Below, in pieces: positions 35,265-43,690 of a DNA stretch of 57,948 bases. The notes below the pieces were generated by a model. It searched no databases and was not told the origin of the DNA. It saw nothing but the letters and a program-made list of their open reading frames with translations. Position 1 is the stretch's first letter. Every line of letters starts with the position of its first letter. The translations under genes were made by a program, and so were the position numbers. This DNA comes from a virus: positions 1 to 57,948 of the IMG/VR virus record IMGVR_UViG_3300045283_000172; one strand, 5' to 3'.

Positions 35265-37091
35265 ATGAGTTTTTGGAGTAATCCTGGTAAGGCAATAAAA
35301 AGTTCTTTAGGTGGAATAGGGGGCGGTGTCATAGGTACAATGCTACTCCCAGGTATTGGTACAGTAATAGGAGCAGGTTTAGGTCAATCCTTAAATTCGG
35401 GTAAAGGTAAAAGAAGAGGTAATCCAGATTCACAAGCTATCGTACCTGCTGGCCCTCCACCTAAAAGTTCACAATTTTTAGCTAATGAACAAGTAGCGGA
35501 AAACCTAAGGAATAAATTATATGCTGATAAATTAGCATTAAAAAGTTCTAATTATCCTGTGTATAAAGGTGAAACAAATGCACCTATGTCACTATTAACT
35601 CAAAAAGCTAGAATGCTTAGAGAAGAAGGACGCAACAAACCTGCTCCTTATTCAAAGAAAGTAGAAGCTTTTATGAAGAAAGAAGGAACTGGGTTTTCAC
35701 CTGAACAGACAAGATCATTGCTTGATATGATCAACAGAGGTGGAAAATCTTCAGATTTAGCTCAAAAAAGATTACAAAAGCAATTCGGAAGTAACTATGG
35801 ATATGAAGATGAAAGAGCTGAAAGATTAAAAGGCAAACTAGAAAAAGATAATACTAGATCAGAAAAAAGCACAGCCGCTAATTTTAAAAATCTTAATAGA
35901 GAATTTGCTGATGTAGAGAATAGACGTAATGTAGATGTTGCACGTTCTTTTCATGATGCTGGAGCTCAAAAAGGTTTACGTAGAAATGCCTTAGTAGAAC
36001 AATTAGAAGAATTCGGTAATCAAGACCATGCGCTTAATAATTTACAAAATAGAGCTAAGAGAGATGTTTTTGATGAAGAATACGAAACACCTTACAGAAA
36101 AATAGCAGCAACTTCAAGAGCTCTTGATTCGCTAGGCCCAGAGGATGATCATCCTGATAAGACCGAAATAAGAAATAAAGAGCTACAACGTATTCAAAAC
36201 GCATATAACGCACCGCATGTTAATTATCCAGGTAAACGGGTAATAGGTATGCAACCAGAAACGTTAGAATCTTTTAATCGTGCAGAATCATTAAGTCCTA
36301 AATACAAAGATGCTTACCATGGTGAGCGTAAGGCTATTGAGAGGAACGCTATTAATAATAGTTTGCCTAATCAAGTATTTAACGCTATTCCCGAATCTGT
36401 TGATCCTATGATGAAAAACATAGATAACATAACTAAGCAACAGTTAAAAAAGCAATCAAAAGAAATTGCAGGTAAGCACGTAAGGTTAGGTTCTTATGGC
36501 TCAGGATCGCATAAGGCTGAAACAGAAAAAGCCTTAAGGGAAATATTACGTAGAGTGCGTCAGGAAAGGGAAGGTGCCGTAACAGGAGTAGCTAAAGGTG
36601 AAGCATCCTTGGCTACTAGAAAAGAGCAAACTGGTTTAATGAAACATAAGATGATGGATTTATTAGGCTCTCAAGAATTTGGTAATGTTCTAGACAAAAA
36701 CAAACAATTAAACAAATTAGGCTGGGATAAGAGAAGTAACAAACAGTCCCAAGAAAATGAAGCTCTAAAGGCTTGGTATTCTCAACTTCAACATGGAATG
36801 GGAGGGGTTGATGTACCTGGATATACTAATTTAGCTAAACAATATGACACTGATTTGCAAGGACTGTTTAATAAACCTCAAAATTATAATGAGAACGCAA
36901 AAGCGTTTGAAACATATAAGAACTCTACAAAACAAGGAATTGGGGACGTAACATCTAGAAAACAATTAGAAGATTGGGAAGACGAACAAAGAAGAATGTT
37001 AATGGGTGGTTATTCCCCTAAATATGGTTCATCTCAAAATAATTTAAAAGCCCAAGCCTATGCACTGGCAAAAGCAACACCTGTATATTAA
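35265..37091 (+). CDS. Internal virion protein, Gly-zipper plus long helices
   Basis: 608 residues. The N terminus NPGKAIKSSLGGIGGGVIGT...MLLPGIGTVIGAGLGQ is a paralogue of the glycine-zipper segment in the preceding protein. The remainder is highly charged and helical (many Arg/Lys/Gln). It abuts the upstream stop and the next start. Probably an ejected internal core protein; no enzyme motif seen. Confidence 0.62.
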   Translation: MSFWSNPGKAIKSSLGGIGGGVIGTMLLPGIGTVIGAGLGQSLNSGKGKRRGNPDSQAIVPAGPPPKSSQFLANEQVAENLRNKLYADKLALKSSNYPVYKGETNAPMSLLTQKARMLREEGRNKPAPYSKKVEAFMKKEGTGFSPEQTRSLLDMINRGGKSSDLAQKRLQKQFGSNYGYEDERAERLKGKLEKDNTRSEKSTAANFKNLNREFADVENRRNVDVARSFHDAGAQKGLRRNALVEQLEEFGNQDHALNNLQNRAKRDVFDEEYETPYRKIAATSRALDSLGPEDDHPDKTEIRNKELQRIQNAYNAPHVNYPGKRVIGMQPETLESFNRAESLSPKYKDAYHGERKAIERNAINNSLPNQVFNAIPESVDPMMKNIDNITKQQLKKQSKEIAGKHVRLGSYGSGSHKAETEKALREILRRVRQEREGAVTGVAKGEASLATRKEQTGLMKHKMMDLLGSQEFGNVLDKNKQLNKLGWDKRSNKQSQENEALKAWYSQLQHGMGGVDVPGYTNLAKQYDTDLQGLFNKPQNYNENAKAFETYKNSTKQGIGDVTSRKQLEDWEDEQRRMLMGGYSPKYGSSQNNLKAQAYALAKATPVY

Positions 37092-37094
37092 TTT

Positions 37095-37694
37095 ATGAAA
37101 ACTAATTACAATCGGGATTGGTTACAAAATTACCGTACCAATCCCAAGGCAGATAAAGCTATTTATAAAAACTATCAAAATCCCAGTATGACGCAATGGG
37201 ATCAACAGATGGCAAGTCTTAGTCCTGCTCAAAAGGGAAATTATGAAAAATTCATTAATACTATTCCTGATGAAGTAAAAGGATTATCTGCTGTAGAGAT
37301 GCAACGATACATGCAAAATCTTAATGAGAAGCAACAAGGTCTAAGTAAAGAAAGAGCAGGTTATGATACTCAAATACAAAATATCAAGACACAAGAACAA
37401 GCTAGAATTAGAGCACAACAAGAAGCTCAAAGGCAAGCACAATTAAGAACTAAAGAAGATAGAGGTAGTGCTTTCAGAACGGCTATCATGAATGCCAGAT
37501 TCGCACCAGGTCAAGATCGACCTTCTCAGCAAACTGCATATTTAGTTACACCTACCCAATTTGGACAAAGTTTTTTCAACCCTTCTCTTTTTTCTCAGAT
37601 CGGTACTCCTTTTCAGCATTCTGGCACTCACCCTAAATACGCAGGCCCATACAATATCCCTGGTACAAATCAAAAATTTTATATAAATCAATAG
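37095..37694 (+). CDS. Gln-rich protein, last gene of the structural operon
   Basis: 199 residues. A Gln/Arg/Ala coiled coil (QIQNIKTQEQARIRAQQEAQ, about 95-125) and a Pro/Phe/Gly-rich C-terminal tail (FFNPSLFSQIGTPFQHSG). No family recognised. Probably a third internal virion protein by place and style. The rightward operon ends here and faces the leftward replication operon. Confidence 0.6.
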   Translation: MKTNYNRDWLQNYRTNPKADKAIYKNYQNPSMTQWDQQMASLSPAQKGNYEKFINTIPDEVKGLSAVEMQRYMQNLNEKQQGLSKERAGYDTQIQNIKTQEQARIRAQQEAQRQAQLRTKEDRGSAFRTAIMNARFAPGQDRPSQQTAYLVTPTQFGQSFFNPSLFSQIGTPFQHSGTHPKYAGPYNIPGTNQKFYINQ

Positions 37695-37708
37695 AGTTAA
37701 TAAACTTA

Positions 37709-37737
37709 TTGACATTTACATAATAATTATGTAAAAT
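37709..37737 (+). promoter_or_regulatory. Strong promoter with palindromic operator in spacer
   Basis: TTGACA (37709-37714), 17-base spacer, TAAAAT (37732-37737). The spacer and -10 contain TTACATAATAATTATGTAA, a perfect 19-base palindrome. The same TTACATAAT half-site recurs in the control regions at 47143-47251 and 54949-54990, so it is a likely operator of the phage repressor (RHH protein at 47282). No ORF follows; the expected product is the hairpin RNA below. Confidence 0.72.
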
Positions 37738-37743
37738 AACTGC

Positions 37744-37835
37744 CTGGTAGTAACGAGTTTTTTGGTTAATACGTTACTACCAGAAAATCTTATGAGGAGG
37801 GTGTTTTTTATCATTTTATTTCCTTCCCTCCTCAT
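37744..37835 (+). ncRNA. Candidate small RNA with two hairpins
   Basis: Predicted transcription start (about 37744) coincides with the first base of a perfect 12-bp stem CTGGTAGTAACG / CGTTACTACCAG (37744-37755 and 37772-37783, 16-base loop). A second 10-bp stem ATGAGGAGGG / CCCTCCTCAT (37792-37801 and 37826-37835) follows and would stop both convergent operons. No start codon with an open frame of use lies in between. The second stem carries an anti-Shine-Dalgarno-like CCTCC and an AGGAGG. Resembles the candidate RNA at 48157. Confidence 0.5.
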
Positions 37836-39145
37836 TATATATTCTTCAGAGCATCTAGCAAAGCCTTTTGGCTAATATCTTTGTTATTTAATACTTTCAA
37901 TATGACTTCATCGATACACTTTTCAGCTACTATATGATTAATAATTACAGGTTTTGATTGTCCTAATCTATGTAACCTAGCATTAAATTGCAAATAATCC
38001 TCTAAATTCCATGTTAAGCCAAACCATATAATTATATGTCCTCCTTGTTGCAAATTAAGACCTTTACCGCTACTGGCAGGGTGACATAACAACAGTTTGA
38101 TCTTATCTTTGTTCCATAAGTCTACATTCTTACTTTCCTTATCCATTACGACCGCATGTTTAAAACGCTTCTGTAGCCTCATTAGATCACTTTTATAATT
38201 ATAAGCTACTAGGATATTCTCATTAGGATTATCTTCTATAATATCATTCAAAGCGTCTAATTTAGCATCATGTACTTCTATGATATCTTTGTTTTCATCA
38301 TAAATAGCTCCATTACAAAACTGAAGTAATTTATTACTAAGACTAGCTGCATTTAATGTAGATATTTCTTGATTACCGATAATGGCGATGAATTCCTTTT
38401 TTAATTCATTATATAGTTTCATCTGAGGTATTTTGATTTTAGTAACCAGATTAATCTTATTGGGTAATTGGATATAATCTTCAGCCTGCATAGATAAAGT
38501 TATATCTGAAATAAGATCATATATTTTAGCGGGATATATAGGCATATAATTATATCCTGTATAATCACAGAAAAAATGGCGTTCTTTATATATAGCCATG
38601 GTTTTACCTAATCTTTCGCCTTTATCAAGTAAATATATTTGAGACCAGAGATCCATTACACCATTAGGGGAAGGGGTACCTGTTAGTTCAACCATATAAT
38701 CATATTGAAATTTACGTAGTGCTTTGAAACGTTTAGATGATGAACTTTTAAAACTTGAACTTTCATCAATTATTATAGCATCCCATTTAGTATTCTTAAT
38801 CTTATAAAGCCAATAAACATTTTCTCTATTTATAAGATATATATTAGCTTCTTTTTTTAATGCTTTTAATCTTTCTTTTTCATTCCCAATAACCAAAGAA
38901 TAACTAAGATGTTTTAAATGTGACCACTTAGATATCTCATTATGCCATACATTGTTAACCACTCTAAGTGGGCCGATAATGAGTATTTTTGATATTGAAA
39001 ATTCGTCGAGTAATCTTGATAAAGCAGTAAGAGTAATTACAGTTTTACCAAGTCCCATGTCAAGGAATAAAGCGCATTTCTTTTTATCTAAAATGAATTT
39101 AATAGCATTAAGTTGATAGAGATGTAGATCTGGTAGTGTGTTCAT
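37835..39145 (-). CDS. SNF2-type DEAD/DEAH helicase
   Basis: 436 residues. ATP-dependent DNA translocase with the SNF2 motif set: FLDMGLGKTVITL (motif I, GLGKT 31-35), IIGPLRVVNNVWHNEISKW (Ia), IIIDESSSFK (motif II as DESS), ELTGTPSPNG (III), and C-terminal SGKGLNLQQGG (V) and QFNARLHRLGQSKP (VI). Length fits small phage SNF2 helicases that accompany VRR-NUC and DUF2800/DUF2815 genes. Last gene of the leftward replication operon; it overlaps the ankyrin gene upstream by 4 nt. Confidence 0.93.
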   Translation of the reverse strand: MNTLPDLHLYQLNAIKFILDKKKCALFLDMGLGKTVITLTALSRLLDEFSISKILIIGPLRVVNNVWHNEISKWSHLKHLSYSLVIGNEKERLKALKKEANIYLINRENVYWLYKIKNTKWDAIIIDESSSFKSSSSKRFKALRKFQYDYMVELTGTPSPNGVMDLWSQIYLLDKGERLGKTMAIYKERHFFCDYTGYNYMPIYPAKIYDLISDITLSMQAEDYIQLPNKINLVTKIKIPQMKLYNELKKEFIAIIGNQEISTLNAASLSNKLLQFCNGAIYDENKDIIEVHDAKLDALNDIIEDNPNENILVAYNYKSDLMRLQKRFKHAVVMDKESKNVDLWNKDKIKLLLCHPASSGKGLNLQQGGHIIIWFGLTWNLEDYLQFNARLHRLGQSKPVIINHIVAEKCIDEVILKVLNNKDISQKALLDALKNI

Positions 39146-39732
39146 TTATATTTAATAAATAATTCAGACCTTCGTTTTTTCTCATCTTCTAATAGATTTT
39201 TAAAAAAATCATACATTTCAGGAGGGCCAAAACTAAAAAGAACATCTGCAAGTGTAAAACCATTTTCTTTAAGGTTAATACACCTCTCAAGACCTTTATC
39301 ACTAATACTATTTATTAATAATTTACATATTTCTTGTCGTTCAGAACACTCTTCCCAAGAAATTAACGCAATTGAGGCATGTTTTACTAACGTATATGGC
39401 TCAAATTTAAGTGTCATTGGGTTACATTGTATGAATAATTTACATAATTCTTTACGGCCCAATGATATAGCAGCTACAAACGGAGTTACATGAACGCCTG
39501 TAAATTTATAATGATCAATAGTTTCTGGTTTTATACTTGTGATAAACTGACATACTTTTAAATCGTTTGCTACAACCGCATAAAATAAAAGAGTATATCC
39601 ATATTTCTCACATTCTTCTGTTAATTCTTCGTGCTTTATTTTATACAACAATTCCATAGCAAGATCAGTTTGTGCAGTACAAATAGCATGTTGCAATTCA
39701 CGCCATATTTTACTTCTTTTCGTATTAGCCAT
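39142..39732 (-). CDS. Ankyrin-repeat protein
   Basis: 196 residues with degenerate ankyrin repeats: YGYTLLFYAVVANDLKVCQF, TPFVAAISLGRKELCKLFI and RQEICKLLINS units. Less regular than the other three ankyrin genes. Translated just after the ankyrin gene at 39751 and coupled to the helicase gene (ATGA). Its leader (39733-39750) is a near-copy of the VRR-NUC 3' coding end, part of a 22-bp junction repeat. Ankyrin proteins bind other proteins; eukaryotic or bacterial target unknown. Confidence 0.75.
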   Translation of the reverse strand: MANTKRSKIWRELQHAICTAQTDLAMELLYKIKHEELTEECEKYGYTLLFYAVVANDLKVCQFITSIKPETIDHYKFTGVHVTPFVAAISLGRKELCKLFIQCNPMTLKFEPYTLVKHASIALISWEECSERQEICKLLINSISDKGLERCINLKENGFTLADVLFSFGPPEMYDFFKNLLEDEKKRRSELFIKYK

Positions 39733-40554
39733 ATATAAAACTCAATTTATTTAAACAATTAAACCATGTTCGCCTAACTCTAACATATGAACTATTTTTT
39801 TATGACGTACTTCATTTAAAACCGCTATACTATATGCGCTATCCTTCTTAAAATTTGTTGCAACAATACCTTCCCTACTCATATTCCTGACCAGCAATCT
39901 AACCATTTGTTCATATCCATTTTCAACTGCTATATGCAAAGGAGTTACTTCTCCATAACCGTTTTTACAATTAATAGTAGATTTAGTATGTGGAATTAAT
40001 AATTTACAAATTTCTAATTGATTATTACGTGCACAGATATGTAATACTGTTTCACCATCTTTATCTAAACTATTTATTTCAGTTATTGGCATATGTTCTA
40101 TAAGATATTTACATATTCTTATATTACCAGTTTCATTTTTTTTAATTGCTAAATGCAATGGGGTTTGATTAGTATTAGCCATTTTATCGAATATAATTTT
40201 GTATAAATTATCCCCATCTTTATGATTGCGTTCTGTACAATCTACTACTGTAAAATTTCTATTTTCTAATGGATCTTTATGGTAAATATCATCAGCTATT
40301 TTTAATTCTTCCCATATCTCATCTTCTAATTTATTAATTCTTTTCTTTATTAAATCGTGAACTTCCCACATACATTGTTTTTCAGCATGACGTAAAGGTC
40401 TTCTGTTATTATAAGAAGGATGCCATGTTAATCCTCTTAAAGTCAGAGTAGGAATTAATTTTTTGCATAATTCCGTATCATAATAATCTATAGCCTCATA
40501 GAATTCTTCCCATATTTCTTCTTGTTTTTTAACCATATATAAAACTCATTTTAT
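39729..40554. repeat. Gene-junction repeat pair bracketing one ankyrin gene (22 bp)
   Basis: 39729-39750 and 40533-40554 are identical except for one base (CCATATATAAAACTCA core). On the minus strand the right copy is the 3' coding end of VRR-NUC plus the ankyrin start; the left copy is the untranslated leader and start of the next ankyrin gene. The 804-bp unit contains exactly one ankyrin gene (39751-40536). Confidence 0.78.
39751..40536 (-). CDS. Ankyrin-repeat protein
   Basis: 261 residues. Clear consensus ankyrin repeats in the C-terminal half: TPLHLAIKKNETGNIRICKY, DGETVLHICARNNQLEICKL, VTPLHIAVENGYEQMVRLLV. The N-terminal half (QEEIWEEFYEAIDYYDTELC) is helical and holds diverged repeats. 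It starts inside the last codons of VRR-NUC (8-nt overlap) and is bracketed by the 22-bp junction repeat. Placed within the replication operon, so expressed early with the polymerase. Role unknown: host manipulation or anti-defence are possible. Confidence 0.9.
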   Translation of the reverse strand: MVKKQEEIWEEFYEAIDYYDTELCKKLIPTLTLRGLTWHPSYNNRRPLRHAEKQCMWEVHDLIKKRINKLEDEIWEELKIADDIYHKDPLENRNFTVVDCTERNHKDGDNLYKIIFDKMANTNQTPLHLAIKKNETGNIRICKYLIEHMPITEINSLDKDGETVLHICARNNQLEICKLLIPHTKSTINCKNGYGEVTPLHIAVENGYEQMVRLLVRNMSREGIVATNFKKDSAYSIAVLNEVRHKKIVHMLELGEHGLIV

Positions 40555-40816
40555 CTATTAATAATTTACCAACTTCGTAATCATCTATAACTTCTACCGT
40601 TATACCTCTTCCCGTTAACATTTTAAAGGTGCTTTCTTGTAACTTGGTAGGAATTTTACCTTTACGTTTAAATTCTATGAAAAAGATACCACCTGTAGGA
40701 CTTATAAACAATCTATCAGGCACTGAACGGTTAGAGGGAGATGTGAATTTATATGCTAAAAAATCTTTAGTTTTGGCGTAATTTACTACTTTTCGTTCTA
40801 TTTCTTTTTCAAGCAT
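40529..40816 (-). CDS. VRR-NUC domain nuclease
   Basis: 95 residues, a stand-alone VRR-NUC (PD-(D/E)XK) domain: N-terminal helix EIERKVVNYAKTKDFLAYKF, SPSNRSVPDRLFI with the catalytic PD, and GGIFFIEFKRKGKIPTKLQ with the E-x-K pair. Phage proteins of this type act on branched or flap DNA during replication and recombination. Overlaps its neighbours by 8 nt on each side, both ankyrin genes. Confidence 0.92.
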   Translation of the reverse strand: MLEKEIERKVVNYAKTKDFLAYKFTSPSNRSVPDRLFISPTGGIFFIEFKRKGKIPTKLQESTFKMLTGRGITVEVIDDYEVGKLLIDKMSFIYG

Positions 40817-41252
40817 TATTTTCTAATTCTTCTATCCTTTTATCTATTAAAACTTTGATTGATAACATACCATAATAATTAGCCAAATAAGATGCACACC
40901 CATTATAATGACAACCGTATCCACCGTTGTAAGTTAAAGCTTCTAAATCCATTTTTGGAATCAGCATTTTACATATTGATATATTATTTTTTTTAATTGC
41001 GTAATGTAGCGCAGTATAATCATCTAAATTTATTATATTAACAATATTTGGGTCTATCAATTTAAGAATATTGTTAAAAATATTGGTATTCGGTTTTTTT
41101 ATATAGTCTATAATATCATGTAAAATAGTATTTTTATTATCATCCTCTTCCCCATTAAGAAGGTTTGGATATGTTTTTTTAATAGCATCTAATATTAATA
41201 ATGTTTTTTTAATATCTTTTATACGAATAGCATCTAGTAAGTCACCTCTCAT
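40809..41252 (-). CDS. Ankyrin-repeat protein
   Basis: 147 residues. One good ankyrin repeat (DDYTALHYAIKKNNISICKM) and flanking diverged ones (DNKNTILHDIIDYIKKPNTN, YLANYYGMLSIKVLI). Start overlaps the upstream ankyrin stop (ATGA, 41249-41252); end overlaps VRR-NUC by 8 nt. Tight coupling implies coordinated expression with the replication proteins. Confidence 0.85.
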   Translation of the reverse strand: MRGDLLDAIRIKDIKKTLLILDAIKKTYPNLLNGEEDDNKNTILHDIIDYIKKPNTNIFNNILKLIDPNIVNIINLDDYTALHYAIKKNNISICKMLIPKMDLEALTYNGGYGCHYNGCASYLANYYGMLSIKVLIDKRIEELENNA

Positions 41253-41833
41253 TTCACACCTAAATTCTTTAACATTTCAGCTATTTCTGTATAGACTGCT
41301 AATTTTTCCGTGACTATATCTAATGCAGTTTGATTGTCAGTATTTTTTGCGTTAATACCATCTAATGACATATTTGAAATTAATAAATTACTAATTTCTT
41401 TATGACCTTTTCTAACAGCGTAATGTAATGCTGTTTCTTCAAACATTGTATCTTGATAATTAATTTTTGAAAGCATCATAGGAATTAATAATTTACATAA
41501 TTTTATATTATTAACTTCTGCGCATTCATGTAGTGCTGTACCAGTTCCACAACCATGAGCGTTAATTCCTTCTATTGTCATTCTTTCTATAAGAAGTTTA
41601 CATATTTCATCCCCACATATTTTACTCATAGAGATAGCTGTATGTAATAATGTATATTCGTCTTTTCGTGCTTCCATAGAAATAACTTCAACAGAAGCTT
41701 TTTTAATCAAATCAATAACCTTACGATCACCTATTTCTATTAGTTCATTTATTTCATTAAATTTTTCTAAGTTTTCCCAGTATTTATCATAATCTTCTAA
41801 TTCCCAATGTTTATCATCTTCTTCTAATCCCAT
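41249..41833 (-). CDS. Ankyrin-repeat protein
   Basis: 194 residues. Four recognisable repeats: EYTLLHTAISMSKICGDEIC-like, TGTALHECAEVNNIKLCKLL, ETALHYAVRKGHKEISNLLI and NQTALDIVTEKLAVY. The final nine residues EMLKNLGVK are identical to the C terminus of the DNA polymerase upstream, because of a 31-bp duplication of the polymerase gene end. That strongly suggests the gene was inserted here by, or together with, copying of the polymerase 3' end. Confidence 0.88.
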   Translation of the reverse strand: MGLEEDDKHWELEDYDKYWENLEKFNEINELIEIGDRKVIDLIKKASVEVISMEARKDEYTLLHTAISMSKICGDEICKLLIERMTIEGINAHGCGTGTALHECAEVNNIKLCKLLIPMMLSKINYQDTMFEETALHYAVRKGHKEISNLLISNMSLDGINAKNTDNQTALDIVTEKLAVYTEIAEMLKNLGVK

Positions 41834-41865
41834 ATCATTTCACCCCTAAATTCTTTAACATTTCA
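41249..41865. repeat. Gene-junction repeat pair at polymerase end (31 bp)
   Basis: 41249-41279 and 41835-41865 agree in 30 of 31 bases. Each copy encodes the C-terminal MLKNLGVK and stop on the minus strand: once for the DNA polymerase, once for the ankyrin gene that follows it. Unit length 586 bp equals one gene. The shared residues are not part of an ankyrin or polymerase motif, so the sharing is best explained by DNA duplication. Confidence 0.85.
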
Positions 41866-43592
41866 TAACTCTTATCTATATATTTCTGAAAATCAATATC
41901 AGCTCTTGGTTTATCATCTAATATCATAAGTGGAATAGCACCATCACTACCTGCTACCTTATTACCATTTTTCTTATAGGTTATTTTATCACCATCTTTA
42001 GAGTAATACCATCTTACCGTTTTACCTAAATATTTATCTCTGAATACTCCACCTCCTTCTACTCTTCGTATGATAAGGAATTTTCTTATATCGTCCTTAT
42101 TGTTAAATATAGTATCTTCTATATCAATTCTATTCTGTAAATATTCTATTATAGCCTCAATACATATAGTACTTACTGGATTTTTAACTAACCCTTCTAA
42201 TGCATAAAATCCCTTACATTTAACACTATTATCTTCTAGTATTGCTATATAAGAGTTAACCGATTCATGGTAGATAGTCTTATAATGAGTTTTCTCTAAT
42301 TTAAGATTAGTTGTTTCTTCCCAATTATTTAAAACTGTATCTAATATCCCTATATTATCTTTTTTACCTTTAACCGTCACGCCGTCAGTATTAGCTGATA
42401 TTATTTCAAAACCTTGTAAACTTAAATTCTCTATTAACATTAATAGGGATAATTGACCTGTAATAGTAGTATGCAATAATAAATTAGGAGAATATAAAGC
42501 ACTATATCTAGAGCCAAATTTTCCGAAACTTCCGTTGAGAATAATTTTATAAGTATCTGCTCTTATCTTATCATTATTTTTTTTAGCTCTAATTCTTTCA
42601 TTATAGAAAGTTCGGTAGAGAGTAAGAAAATTTATTCCTAATTTCTCAGGATAATAACCATTATTCAATATAATAGATGGGTAATAACTTACCACGTCGA
42701 CATCAAGTAAAAATTCATCTTCATTAATTAAAGTCGCTACATGCTTTTCATTAGAATGAAGTCCACCAATACCAAGTGAAAATGATACATTATTTATTGT
42801 AACTTTACTCTTAAGCTTTTTATCTTTAATAAGAGCTCCTTTCTCATTACATCTAAATTCTACTTTTTGTAATATACTGAAGAATTCTAAAAGTTCTTCA
42901 GTTATAAAGTTAATATACGATGGAGGAGTATATGCATATACTTTTTCTTGATCTACAACATTATCATAATGCTTAATAAGCAAAAGATTCTTAATAATAG
43001 CTTCCGCTACTTGAGCATCTGATTTTGATCTTAATTCAAGATTATAAATCTTACCTATTTTCTCACGTAACTCTATTCTATCTTGAATTTCATCGTAAAG
43101 TTCAATGGTTATATTAATATCATTGAAACAATAATTTTTAATTACTTCATGCTCGTTACTATTAATGAGTTTATCGGGCTCATATGGCAAATCTTGTAGT
43201 ATCTTACTATGCATTCTTGCCCCATACATCTTAAGGCTAATATGTATGGCAGGAGCTACTTCTATTAAATCTATATGATTCCAAAAGTAAGGAACTTTGA
43301 TATTATATTCACGGCATACTTCCCATGAGAATTTACCCGATGTTATTATTTGATCTGAAAATTCTTTTAATTGTTGCCGTGTAGCGCCACTTAACGCATA
43401 AGATATCATCGGAAGGTCATAACTTTTGGAATTAAAACCTATAGTCAGATACTTACGCATTATATCTGTTATTTCATTGAAATTTAGAGAGGAAGTATCT
43501 GTTATTTGATAAGAACGATTTTTACCGCTAGTAGATTTAAAGCATATTAGAAAATAATTACAATAACATTCAACATCTAAAAATACTTTCAT
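41835..43592 (-). CDS. DNA polymerase, family B
   Basis: 585 residues with 3'-5' exonuclease and polymerase domains. Exo I FLDVECYCN (Asp6, Glu8), Exo II IGFNSKSYDLP (51-61), Exo III YCFNDINI (Asp158). Pol motif A DVVSYYPS (299-306), motif B KIILNGSFGKFG (349-360), motif C SANTDGV (399-405), where the usual first Asp of DTD is Asn401. No terminal-protein gene is visible, so priming is probably by the primase at 48349. Compact compared with cellular PolB. First large gene after tRNA-Gln in the leftward operon. Confidence 0.93.
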   Translation of the reverse strand: MKVFLDVECYCNYFLICFKSTSGKNRSYQITDTSSLNFNEITDIMRKYLTIGFNSKSYDLPMISYALSGATRQQLKEFSDQIITSGKFSWEVCREYNIKVPYFWNHIDLIEVAPAIHISLKMYGARMHSKILQDLPYEPDKLINSNEHEVIKNYCFNDINITIELYDEIQDRIELREKIGKIYNLELRSKSDAQVAEAIIKNLLLIKHYDNVVDQEKVYAYTPPSYINFITEELLEFFSILQKVEFRCNEKGALIKDKKLKSKVTINNVSFSLGIGGLHSNEKHVATLINEDEFLLDVDVVSYYPSIILNNGYYPEKLGINFLTLYRTFYNERIRAKKNNDKIRADTYKIILNGSFGKFGSRYSALYSPNLLLHTTITGQLSLLMLIENLSLQGFEIISANTDGVTVKGKKDNIGILDTVLNNWEETTNLKLEKTHYKTIYHESVNSYIAILEDNSVKCKGFYALEGLVKNPVSTICIEAIIEYLQNRIDIEDTIFNNKDDIRKFLIIRRVEGGGVFRDKYLGKTVRWYYSKDGDKITYKKNGNKVAGSDGAIPLMILDDKPRADIDFQKYIDKSYEMLKNLGVK

Positions 43593-43613
43593 GATTATAT
43601 TTATTTCTTACAA

Positions 43614-43689
43614 TGGCTGGGATGGAGGGACTCGAACCATCGACCTACGGTATCAAAAACCGGTGCTCTACCAGCTGAGCTACATCCCA
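43614..43689 (-). tRNA. tRNA-Gln (anticodon UUG)
   Basis: 76 nt on the minus strand: acceptor TGGGATG pairs with CATCCCA, discriminator G, encoded CCA. D arm GCTC/GAGC, anticodon loop TTTTGAT giving TTG, T arm GGTTCGAGTCC. The U1-A72 pair is the bacterial tRNA-Gln signature. The anticodon stem has one mismatch at its base. It is embedded in the replication operon between DUF2815 and the polymerase, so it must be cut out of the messenger. Confidence 0.93.
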
Positions 43690-43690
43690 T

